DNA of 64,000 bases from Peronospora farinosa (Eukaryota; Oomycota; Peronosporomycetes; Peronosporales; Peronosporaceae). Below, in pieces: positions 55,939 to 64,000 of the stretch (position 1 is its first letter; each line of letters opens with the position of its first letter). The translations under genes were made by a program, and so were the position numbers. The notes beneath the pieces were generated by a model. It was not told the origin of the DNA, searched no databases, and worked only from the letters and a program-made list of their open reading frames with translations. The stretch spans positions 248,001 through 312,000 of the forward strand of contig CANTFK010000072.1 of assembly GCA_947646735.1 (NCBI GenBank), given 5' to 3'.

Positions 55939-56868
55939 ATGACTATTTCTCGTGGTGTATACAATCAGCTCTTTGAACAAGCGCCTGATGCTACGGATGG
56001 AAGCAAAGAGAAAGTGATTCGTTTACGTCCGACGGAAGCCAAGGCGGGTGCTGTGGTCATGTCGGCAAAGAATAAGATTCAAATGTGGACGAAGGAGGAA
56101 CATGATCGTTTTCTTGCAGCATTGGAAAAGTTTCCGGCTGGTCCATGGAAGAAAGTTGCTGACTTTATTGGTACAAAGACACCGAGGCAGACAATGACAC
56201 ATGCTCAAAAGTATCGCCAGAAGATTCATCGTCGACAGAGAGGTCTACGTAATCAAAAGAAGAGTGATCAGAAGGACAGTGTTAATGTGAACACTAGTAA
56301 TATGGAGAATCCGGCACCTGTGGACACTAAGAAGGATGTCAAGGTAGAGCTTAATGCTCTTGTATCACCCTTTGGTGTAGCTGATTTGCAACTTCAGCCA
56401 GGCTCCAATGCTGCAATGGCTGTTGTAACAGGCGCCACGAATGACCAATTATTGAACATTCTGGCTCAGCAAGCGACGACGATTCATGACAAGCCAGGGC
56501 CGATGGAAGTGGATGAGGTGGATCAAGGGACGGCGGAAATGGACGTCTCTGTGTCGCTTGAGGCGACAGCTGGGGAAGACACGGATGGATCTTTTAACAA
56601 CAATTTGCCGTCACTGGCTGAGATTTTGCATTTGGGCGGCGCTGAAGGGCAGACTGCTGTGGAGACGGAAGAGACACAGGTGTCGAGCAAGGACGACGAT
56701 GAGTTGACGACTGAGGTCAAGACGGAGACGGAGACGAAGGCAGAGGAAGAGGGAGAGGTGCAGACAGCGTCAGAGGACTGCAAATGCAAATGCACCTGCA
56801 GCGCACACGGTGGAAAGAAAGTCGTAGTGGAAGCATCGATGACGCAGTCTCGACCTGAGGAAAGCTAA
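55939..56868 (+). CDS. SHAQKYF-class Myb transcription factor
   Basis: The protein is 309 residues from the ATG at 55939 (MTISRGVYNQLFEQ), chosen because it aligns with the MTIS start of the Myb at 52777-53901. The Myb repeat (residues about 50-98) reads MWTKEEHDRFLAAL, FPAGPWKKVADFIG and RQTMTHAQKYRQKI, then RRQRG. A shared RPTEAKAG segment precedes it. The middle has an acidic, Thr/Glu-rich region suited to activation (residues 190-280). The end has a CKCKCTCSAHGG cysteine cluster not seen in the other two. It is a probable nuclear regulator, divergent from its paralogue. Confidence 0.88.
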   Translation: MTISRGVYNQLFEQAPDATDGSKEKVIRLRPTEAKAGAVVMSAKNKIQMWTKEEHDRFLAALEKFPAGPWKKVADFIGTKTPRQTMTHAQKYRQKIHRRQRGLRNQKKSDQKDSVNVNTSNMENPAPVDTKKDVKVELNALVSPFGVADLQLQPGSNAAMAVVTGATNDQLLNILAQQATTIHDKPGPMEVDEVDQGTAEMDVSVSLEATAGEDTDGSFNNNLPSLAEILHLGGAEGQTAVETEETQVSSKDDDELTTEVKTETETKAEEEGEVQTASEDCKCKCTCSAHGGKKVVVEASMTQSRPEES

Positions 56869-57466
56869 GTGCATTTTCAGCAATTTCGTCTTGGTGCCCG
56901 GCGCCGTGTGGCAACTCGTGCCGTCTTTTTCCTAATAATTATTGATAATAAGGACACTTGAACCAACAAGAGCTCCAATTACTTTTGCAGTGTTGCTAGC
57001 TACATAGCAACGTGCATGTTGTCAAGTGATGTCAACGTTGTTGCGATTCATCATTTTCTGGACTGCATAGATGACAAACTGAAAAGAATGTCGGGACCTT
57101 ACGAAGAACGCAAGACAAATCTTTGCCATCGTGAGGCTTCGTTAGAGCAGGATTTTGCACGGCATTTTCATGTCTGTCATTTCATAAATCTTCATCATCA
57201 TCATCAATCGAGCCTTTGACGTCCTTGACCTGCAGCGCACTTATGATTGACTGAATAGTTCATGTCGATCGGAAGCAGAATTCTAAAGCTTGAATGTATT
57301 TTTTAGGGTGAGGCAGCAATCTCATTGTCAAGTCCGCTTGTTGGTTGAAACGACGACAACATTAAGCTTCAAGTCTCGTCTAAAAAGGAACGCAGCGCGA
57401 GTGTTTAGCACCAAAGCGAGCAAGCACTACACAAAGTATCCAAACCAAAAGACATCACTCACTCGT
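56869..57466. other. No recognisable gene
   Basis: This is the convergent spacer between the Myb and Pho88-like genes. AT-rich palindromic AATAATTATTGATAATAA lies near 56932-56950. Short frames only. Confidence 0.55.
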
Positions 57467-58525
57467 CTAATCCACGTCTTCCACGGACGAAACACCAGCC
57501 TTCCGCTGGCGGAGAGTCGAAGTCTCGTCATCACTAGCTTTATCCTTCGCAAAACTAGCGACAATTGCCACCACATCAGCATTCTCTTCACCCTTAGCAA
57601 CTTCCGCTGCTGTTCGTCCATCGGACGCCTTGACAGCCAACAGTTTCTCCCGTTTAGTAGCCGAGATACTCGACAGTAGCGCTTCTGCAGCTTCCGGTCG
57701 TCCGTGGAAAGCGCTCCAATGCAACGCTGTCCATCCATCTCCATCCACCGCCAATACATTGATTCCAGCTTTCACCAATTTCTTAATAAACTCGTCCGTG
57801 TCGACAGGGGACCCACACGCGACCATAAGTGCCGTCCATTGGTCTTCGTCCGTTTTGGCGTTCACTTTTCGTTTCACGACGTTCCAAAGAGCATCAAAGT
57901 CTGCGTCTACACCAGCTGCAAGTGCATGAGCAATTGCCTCTTCTGGTGTCAACTCGGACGATATGTTCTTCTTCTCTTGAACGTCTTCAGCTGTAGCTGT
58001 CGCTATTGTCGTCTCACCTGCTGCTGCTGCTGCGTCTTCAGCTGATTCACCTTCCAGTCGTTCGTTCCAGATGCGGCCATGACGACGACCAAGTAGATAA
58101 GCCTGAACCAATGGATTGTCCCATAAATTAATCGGCATCATAACACTTTGAATCATCACGACGTGGTTTACACCCATTTTAAAATGAATAAACGATGAAA
58201 TTCCAGCACCAATGAGTGTCTGTTTGATAAATTCATTGGCTTTTGCCAATTCATGAGCCTCATATGTTGTCTCGGTGAGTTCTGCATAATTTGGGGATTG
58301 ATCAAAGGGCGATTTAACGCCAGGAACAAAAATCTTGCGGGTGTCTTGCTTGCGTTGGATGAGTTGTTTCAGGTAAAGTCCCACGAGTAAAGCAATCGCC
58401 TGACACATAAGAAAAGCTGTACGTGCAGCAAAGAGTAACGTTTCATTTTCAAAATCAATTTTTCCCATGAGAAACATCATGGGCAACATGATAAACATGC
58501 GCATGGGACTTTGTTTTCCAACCAT
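57467..58525 (-). CDS. Pho88/SND3 membrane protein fused to ankyrin repeats
   Basis: The protein is 352 residues, single exon. Residues 1-160 match the Pho88/SND3 family: N-terminal membrane segments (FIMLPMMFLMG; LLFAARTAFLMCQAIALLVG), then a KQDTRKIFVPG linker and a TTYEAHELAKANEFIKQ helix. The conserved FIHFKMGVNHVVMIQSVMMP block follows. SND3 is an ER membrane component of the SRP-independent targeting route. After an Ala/Glu-rich spacer, residues about 200-325 hold ankyrin repeats (DEDQWTALMVACGSPVDTDE; GDGWTALHWSAFHGRPEAAE; DGRTAAEVA). Yeast Pho88 is about 188 residues and lacks ankyrins. The repeats would face the cytosol and could bind clients or partners. Confidence 0.82.
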   Translation of the reverse strand: MVGKQSPMRMFIMLPMMFLMGKIDFENETLLFAARTAFLMCQAIALLVGLYLKQLIQRKQDTRKIFVPGVKSPFDQSPNYAELTETTYEAHELAKANEFIKQTLIGAGISSFIHFKMGVNHVVMIQSVMMPINLWDNPLVQAYLLGRRHGRIWNERLEGESAEDAAAAAGETTIATATAEDVQEKKNISSELTPEEAIAHALAAGVDADFDALWNVVKRKVNAKTDEDQWTALMVACGSPVDTDEFIKKLVKAGINVLAVDGDGWTALHWSAFHGRPEAAEALLSSISATKREKLLAVKASDGRTAAEVAKGEENADVVAIVASFAKDKASDDETSTLRQRKAGVSSVEDVD

Positions 58526-59211
58526 AAGAATTGTAGTGAGGAGGGGGGGAAACGCGACTTGTTGAATGGAGTGGACAATCGATCAACAAGTTCGTGCGAG
58601 ACGTATCTTGTCAACGACGTTGATTGGCTGAAAAGCAATGTATCTACGGCAATAATTGGTCCACACCATGAGCCAGTGTCGAAATGATTTGTTCCAGCAG
58701 TACCATGCATGACGAGAATACAAATGGCTCTGTCTGGTAACACTTTCTTACCATTGATGATCCAGAGCTACCAGTAGTTGACTCGTACTAAAGTTAATGT
58801 GTGTTGTAAGTTTTCAATCCCGATTGCTGACCTGTGACCATGTCGTCCAGTACTTTTAACACAACTGTTTTTCTGACTCTTGCGTACCGGAAGGATTGAT
58901 TGGTGCAGTAGATGCAATCATCTAAGGAAAGTGTAAGTGTCTGTAGATCGACATTAGTACGTTAGTGGTGGCGTCTCCTCTCTGATATCGACATTAGAAC
59001 GTTAATGATGAAGTTTCTATCGCCATGAAAAAATATGACAAAAAAACACACACACCCGCCGTCCACGCTTTCGACAATCTGGCTCAAGAGCGCACAACTG
59101 TCTTCTTGCACAGCAGTCGGCATTTTAACCACGTCCCTGCTGCACGACACACTTAGTAAAGTATATACACACACATCAACCCAGTGATCTTCAGTCATGC
59201 GCAACAGCCGC
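58526..59211. other. Spacer with promoter of the Pho88-like gene
   Basis: No gene is seen. The left part carries the CCAAT-type element at 58618-58633. Confidence 0.5.
58618..58633. promoter_or_regulatory. 16-bp CCAAT-containing element
   Basis: CGTTGATTGGCTGAAA lies about 93 bp upstream of the Pho88-like start. It is the exact reverse complement of 29063-29078 in the Rab21-lipase promoter. The shared ATTGG/CCAAT core points to an NF-Y-type site. Confidence 0.5.
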
Positions 59212-59886
59212 TCACATTGGAACGTCGAGTCGATCCACCTGCAGCATCAATGTCTCGCGAGGTCGAACTCCTGACCGTCTACTCTTGCTCTTGTTCTTAC
59301 TCTTGCTCGTGCGACTTAACGACGGCATTGTAGTTGTAATCGTTGAGCACGTGCAACGATCTTGTGGCTCACATTGACATGTCGAAATGTCTTTGAGTAG
59401 CTCGTAAAGTCGCTTAAAGTTCTTGTCGACCCGTTCTCCTTTCTGCTGCAGATCATCCAGTGTGGCATGCATGAGCTGCAGCTGCGTTTTAATGTCGACG
59501 AAATTCTCAGTCAGGAAGGTCATGAGCTGTAGTTTCAACTGAACCTCAACCAGCTGAGAAAGAGGTAGTAGCTCTTGATTGTGCACTGGAGTCTCATTGT
59601 TCCCAAGCTTTTGTTGCAGCCAACAGCACAGACGAGAGCTCTCGTATCGTAACGTCTCTCGAACACCTTCAAGGTGTGGAAAACGATGTAACAGATTCTC
59701 TGTGACGTTAGCAGTGTAGTTTTGAACCTCAGAGACAATCTCCATGCTTTGAATCACTATCGACGCACAAAACATCTCTAGATCAACAGGACAAGACGCT
59801 ATTTCTTCATCAAATGGAGCTACACGCATGTGCATGGGTCTTGGCGCAGCGACGACGTAAGGAGTGCAGGTCGTGGGATCGGCCAT
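59212..59886 (-). CDS. Small helical protein of unknown function
   Basis: The protein is 224 residues, single exon, with no recognised family. It is helix-rich; residues about 105-175 have a coiled-coil pattern (LKLQLMTFLTENFVDIKTQL; LDDLQQKGERVDKNFKRLYE). A cysteine cluster follows (STCQCEPQDRCTCS), then a basic Ser-rich tail (SRTSKSKNKSKSRRSG) that could bind nucleic acid or serve as a nuclear signal. A CCAAT motif lies about 70 bp upstream (59960-59965). The gene lies 180 bp from the 3' end of the PERK-like gene and has the same orientation. Length, coding-like composition and a clean start make it probably real. Confidence 0.65.
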   Translation of the reverse strand: MADPTTCTPYVVAAPRPMHMRVAPFDEEIASCPVDLEMFCASIVIQSMEIVSEVQNYTANVTENLLHRFPHLEGVRETLRYESSRLCCWLQQKLGNNETPVHNQELLPLSQLVEVQLKLQLMTFLTENFVDIKTQLQLMHATLDDLQQKGERVDKNFKRLYELLKDISTCQCEPQDRCTCSTITTTMPSLSRTSKSKNKSKSRRSGVRPRETLMLQVDRLDVPM

Positions 59887-60067
59887 GAATGCGGAACGGA
59901 GTGAATGTCACTTCAACTTCTTTATTCAAAACTATAAGTTGAAGTTGAAGTGATTGACCAATCGGCTGAGAGCAGCATTTTATGTACGAAACACGAGATT
60001 TTAGCGGTGTCGCATGTCTGGTTAATGGAGACGGGGTATTTTTATTGTACGTTTCTTGTTCCATGCT

Positions 60068-63000
60068 TCAATCGATCCTGCTTATACGATGCACAATCTG
60101 AACTTCATCCAACGCCTCAATTGCCATTATCACAGCACCTTCCACATCGCTATCAGGGGCATCTGCAAGCGCACTTTGTGGATCAAGTTCAAATTCCAGA
60201 ATTGTCACGCCTTCGCTTTCCATGTGAAGTCCACACTTTTTCATCTCAATCTTCCCATTGTGCACTCCAGCAATCACATCGCACACTTGCTTCAATAAGT
60301 TATGGTTGGGCAAGCGGCGTTCACCACCATCTTCACCACTACAATGTTCCATTGCAGCCTCCACCTTCAATGAAAATGTAGTCGTGACGACCGCGTCAAC
60401 AGCACCAGCCATGAGATGATCAATACCTGGTACAAATGGGTATCCACCAGCTGCTGATCGAGCCATGTCGAGGTTGCACGGTGACCGCACAATATCCATA
60501 GCTTTCTGAGCCAGGCTCGTTTCATACATCATCTGTCCCCACTGCACAACTTCATCAGCTGTTGGCCGTGCAGTCGGATCGTGACTCAACAACTTGCGAA
60601 GCATATCTAAGATTTCAGGACATCTCTTTGCCGCACGGAGATCGGTCGGAAATTTGCTGTCTCGCGCATCACGAAGAGTAATATATCGCTCCATTGTCGT
60701 TCCAAATCGCTCGTGACACAGCTCAAAAAGAATCATCCCCAGTGAATAAATGTCCGTCTTGGCGTTGTACTTCTTTCCCGCTACTTGTTCCGGGCTTGCG
60801 TAGAGATACGTGCCAACACCTGCAGTAACCTCGTTACTCTCCGACATAGTAGACCACATCGACGTTGACAGATGAGTTTCCAGAAGTCCGCTTGAAGGAG
60901 GCCCTTGCTGCGACTCATCCAAACTTGTCGGCGCATTCAGATTATTCACGTTCGCAGCGTAACGCGATAGACCGAAATCCCCCAATTTAATCTCGTCTCT
61001 GTCGACGTCAGCAACAAAGATATTCGCTGGCTTCAGATCGCGATGAATCAGTCCGCATGAATGGACGTGCATCAGTGCGCTTGCAATCTGCACGAAAATC
61101 TTTAGCATTCTCGACAACTCCATTGGGCGGGTCGGAACAGCCAGATAGTCGGCCAAATTGCGGCCAGCACAGTATTGCATCTGGATGTATAGCCAGTGAT
61201 CACACTTTTCGATCGCGTTAAGCGAAGAATCCTCATCAATACCACGAGCAGCCGGTGAGCGAGATGAATGCACACGAGAAGGCAGGTTGGTTGTTCGCGG
61301 TTTATTCTGCACAACCAAATCTTCCTCTTTCCACCCATTATCACCTTCGATGTCAGATGACGACCCACGTTCCCATTCAAAGCCATCATCCTGGTCACTT
61401 ACCATACTTCCGTTACTGTAAAAGGTCTCGAGCTGGCGTTGATTTACAGAAAATTCGAGCTCCGAAATGGGTGCAAGAAGATTGCTCGTCGAATAGTTTT
61501 TAGCATCGGCAACACCACCAACTGAGCTCGTGTCTGATCTAACCGATGAAGGCGCTACGGACGTCTCCTTTGCGCTCTTTTCAACCTTTTCTAGCCACGC
61601 CTGATAATATCGTACGATGTTCGGGTGGTCCAATAGCGCCAGGATCTTCACCTCGCGCAAAAACTTCTGCAAAGTCTTAGATGTCTGATTCTTCAAGTTT
61701 AATCCAACTCGCTTTATCGCATACTCGCGTCCATCCAAGCGGTTTTCAGCGAGCATGACTTGGCCGAAGCCACCCTTGCCAATTGCTGATAGTTCTTCAA
61801 ACTCGTTCACAAAACGGCTCTGACACACAAACGGAAATAGGACCTCTGCTTCATTCGGAGAAGTATCCGACCCAGATGAGGATGACCCAGACGAGTCTGG
61901 AGCACTGAACTTTTCCTCGCTAGACTTTTCATCCGTGGTTTCGTCTTCCTGCGCGGACTGCATATCATCACCATCATTCCGCTTGTCTACAGCATGGCTG
62001 CTGCTGCTACTGTCACTGCTGCTACAGCAACTTCCCGTTGTTGATTCTCCAGAGGAACTAATTGACTTCACATCGTTCATAATTGCCGAAGAGTCATCAC
62101 CTTCGTAGAAAAATTCATCATCTGAATGTGCCAGCTCAAAGCGCTCACCGTCAAACATATGATCAATAGTCGAGGATAGAAACTCTGCATTCTCTTCTTT
62201 CGTGGGTAACAGCGCTTCGTAAACGTCCAAAATGTCTACTTCGCTTAGAACCTCGTCCTCAGTGTACGGAAGTGCTATCCTTCCGCTCGCAAGTGCAGAT
62301 CCTTGTCTAGAAATACGGATAGAGAGAGATGATGTCATTGCGCCTCTGACAATCAGATTTGATGATGACGCAGAGGACATAGACGTAGCCGTAGTTACAT
62401 TGGAATCTGCATCCAGATCACTCACAAGTAAGTTTTGCTTTCCACCGATACGCCCACCATTGAGAAAGATTGCTGCAGCTTCGTTGGCAGCAAGGCGTGA
62501 AAACTTTTCTATTGATACTGCTTCAGTTGCATTTTTCTCAGCATGGACGCCAATTTCGGTCGACAAAGCACTATTTTCCATTAGTGGCACCTGGCCATCC
62601 ACATTCAAGGCGTCCATAATTAGTGAGCGGCTCATTACGCTTGAAATAGTGATGTCGTCTTCACCTGGACGCTGAATGATAAGTTGATGTACATGAGATG
62701 TAAAGAACTGGCTCTGGTCCATACTTTTAATAGCCGAGTGCGCCAATGAAGCTGACAGCCCTTTGACGTAACACCCCCATGCTAACAGGATACCGCACAT
62801 AGCCACACCCAAGAGCATCGCTCCCACATGCGTGTACGTGATGAACACACCTTGCTTGCCATCATTGACGATCGGCTCCCACAGGATTTGCCGACGGCGA
62901 TGAGTCCCCATGTCTTCATGATAATTGTGAGTATCGTCAGCTTGTCGCTCGTGAAACGTCGGTGAGCCGTGGGTAGCCCGTAAACCATTATCGTCCAGGG

Positions 63001-64000
63001 CTACACCACCATCCTCACTGGATTCGAGAAAATAATTATCTCCCATTAGGCGTAATCGAAAGCGCGATCCCATTGCGTCCAACGTGCGTGGAACCACACG
63101 CACCAATTGCTGGTCTACCTGAGAATTCTCTCTTTCCAATTCTTGCTCTTCATCATTCACTGACTGTTGCGAGCTACTAGAATCGATCCAGCGTTGATAG
63201 CGGTGCAAACCTTCCACAGCTACTCGAGCTGGGGTGTGAACACGCTTCGATGCACTCGAGGAGGGGCCGTCCACCTTCCACTTGTAAAACGTAGCACCGC
63301 GTGTTGTTGATACTCCATGTACAGCAAGTACGTCAAAGCCAGGAACTTCAAATTCCCATAATTGCTCGCTTGTCCAGGGGTCAAATGCAACAATAGTAGA
63401 ACCCTCATCTTGTAGCGCAGAAGTAGGATCTTTAGGCATCACAAGAATTTCAGGAAACATCTTGAGACCACCATCGCCAATAGAACAGTGCGGCTGCTGC
63501 GTGAAGTCAAGAAAGTACTCTGAAATCTTAAAACACCGTGCAGATGAAGCATTGCGCGAATGAACAGCTCGCGTCGTAAACTCTGAGCGGCCAAAAAGAA
63601 TCTCACTCGTCGATGTTGCAGACGAAGAAAAGGGACGACGAAGGCCGCTTACTGCATTTAATGTAAACATCTCGAGCTTTTTTTCACCAAAAAGCAAAAT
63701 ATCCGCAGCCGAGGAGTCCACCACATTACCACTCGTCGAAATCGTATCTACCGCTACGCGTACAGGGCCATTCACCATGACAATATCCGCCATTGTCATT
63801 CCAAGTTCTTGGACTTTACTCTTGGAAAAGTGATACAATCTACCATCATATGATGGCACCAATTGTGACATAAAAGCTTTACCGGCTGCAACAGCTTGTG
63901 CCTCTGCCATTTGTTGCTGAATCAACGAACGGTCCTCAACAACCTTATCATCTGGATGAGTTTCCTCCTCCACGTGAACATTTCTATCACCGTCGTTTAC
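60068..64000 (-). CDS. PERK-like eIF2-alpha kinase, N-terminus beyond window
   Basis: The frame is open to the right edge, so the start is missing; at least 1,310 residues are present. The lumenal part has a beta-propeller-like stress-sensor region (AFDPWTSEQLWEFEVPG) as in PERK and IRE1. One membrane segment (VGAMLLGVAMCGILLAWGC) is at residue about 382, counting from 63973. The kinase domain begins at about 720 with the glycine loop IGKGGFGQVMLAE, then AIKRV, REVKILALLDHPNIVRYYQA, a long acidic insert of about 140 residues typical of eIF2 kinases, HRDLKPANIF, GDFGLSR and GTYLYASPEQ. No RNase domain follows, so it is PERK-like and not IRE1. It would phosphorylate eIF2-alpha upon ER stress. 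Confidence 0.9.
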   Translation of the reverse strand, partial: VNDGDRNVHVEEETHPDDKVVEDRSLIQQQMAEAQAVAAGKAFMSQLVPSYDGRLYHFSKSKVQELGMTMADIVMVNGPVRVAVDTISTSGNVVDSSAADILLFGEKKLEMFTLNAVSGLRRPFSSSATSTSEILFGRSEFTTRAVHSRNASSARCFKISEYFLDFTQQPHCSIGDGGLKMFPEILVMPKDPTSALQDEGSTIVAFDPWTSEQLWEFEVPGFDVLAVHGVSTTRGATFYKWKVDGPSSSASKRVHTPARVAVEGLHRYQRWIDSSSSQQSVNDEEQELERENSQVDQQLVRVVPRTLDAMGSRFRLRLMGDNYFLESSEDGGVALDDNGLRATHGSPTFHERQADDTHNYHEDMGTHRRRQILWEPIVNDGKQGVFITYTHVGAMLLGVAMCGILLAWGCYVKGLSASLAHSAIKSMDQSQFFTSHVHQLIIQRPGEDDITISSVMSRSLIMDALNVDGQVPLMENSALSTEIGVHAEKNATEAVSIEKFSRLAANEAAAIFLNGGRIGGKQNLLVSDLDADSNVTTATSMSSASSSNLIVRGAMTSSLSIRISRQGSALASGRIALPYTEDEVLSEVDILDVYEALLPTKEENAEFLSSTIDHMFDGERFELAHSDDEFFYEGDDSSAIMNDVKSISSSGESTTGSCCSSSDSSSSSHAVDKRNDGDDMQSAQEDETTDEKSSEEKFSAPDSSGSSSSGSDTSPNEAEVLFPFVCQSRFVNEFEELSAIGKGGFGQVMLAENRLDGREYAIKRVGLNLKNQTSKTLQKFLREVKILALLDHPNIVRYYQAWLEKVEKSAKETSVAPSSVRSDTSSVGGVADAKNYSTSNLLAPISELEFSVNQRQLETFYSNGSMVSDQDDGFEWERGSSSDIEGDNGWKEEDLVVQNKPRTTNLPSRVHSSRSPAARGIDEDSSLNAIEKCDHWLYIQMQYCAGRNLADYLAVPTRPMELSRMLKIFVQIASALMHVHSCGLIHRDLKPANIFVADVDRDEIKLGDFGLSRYAANVNNLNAPTSLDESQQGPPSSGLLETHLSTSMWSTMSESNEVTAGVGTYLYASPEQVAGKKYNAKTDIYSLGMILFELCHERFGTTMERYITLRDARDSKFPTDLRAAKRCPEILDMLRKLLSHDPTARPTADEVVQWGQMMYETSLAQKAMDIVRSPCNLDMARSAAGGYPFVPGIDHLMAGAVDAVVTTTFSLKVEAAMEHCSGEDGGERRLPNHNLLKQVCDVIAGVHNGKIEMKKCGLHMESEGVTILEFELDPQSALADAPDSDVEGAVIMAIEALDEVQIVHRISRID

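Overview
The window looks like nuclear DNA of an oomycete, most likely a Phytophthora or downy-mildew relative. The evidence is short GT-AG introns (64-140 nt), closely packed genes in divergent pairs, several SHAQKYF-class Myb genes with the stramenopile THAQKYRQK signature, a possible oomycete-type initiator (TCATT...TTTTTC), and Ty3/Gypsy and Helitron relics next to gene-rich DNA. Species cannot be fixed from the sequence alone.

Region 1 (1-14,300) is a transposon graveyard. Positions 1-3,680 hold an old, rearranged Ty3/Gypsy copy whose integrase is split by an inversion. Positions 4,395-5,076 and 12,487-13,890 are two halves of one decayed Helitron Rep gene. The halves are separated by a Ty3/Gypsy chromovirus (5,077-12,486) with 319-bp LTRs differing at 2 sites and a TCAGA target-site duplication. 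Its gag, protease, RT, RNase H, integrase and chromodomain are all recognisable but lie in several frames. The element is packed with perfect short inverted repeats in its LTRs and coding regions, which is the most unusual signal in the window.

Region 2 (14,300-18,660) holds one SHAQKYF Myb gene, a broken Myb copy and DNA without recognisable genes.

Region 3 (18,663-31,604) is gene-dense: a vezatin-like membrane protein divergent from ER glucosidase II alpha (GH31), a secreted repeat-bearing and probably GPI-anchored protein, then Rab21 divergent from a five-exon class 3 lipase.

Region 4 (31,730-49,634) is dominated by one giant VPS13-type lipid-transfer protein gene (about 5,560 residues on the minus strand, with an internal PH-like segment, a PDZ-like segment and a C-terminal PX-like segment), divergent from a Sec20-type SNARE.

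Region 5 (49,931-64,000) has a conserved-looking unknown gene, two more SHAQKYF Myb genes, a doubtful small gene, a Pho88/SND3 protein fused to ankyrin repeats, a small coiled-coil protein, and a PERK-like eIF2-alpha kinase running off the right edge.

Many of the host genes act in the ER and endomembrane system: N-glycan trimming and folding, SND protein targeting, retrograde fusion, Rab trafficking, inter-organelle lipid transfer and unfolded-protein sensing. The functions are inferred from family membership. The clustering may be chance.
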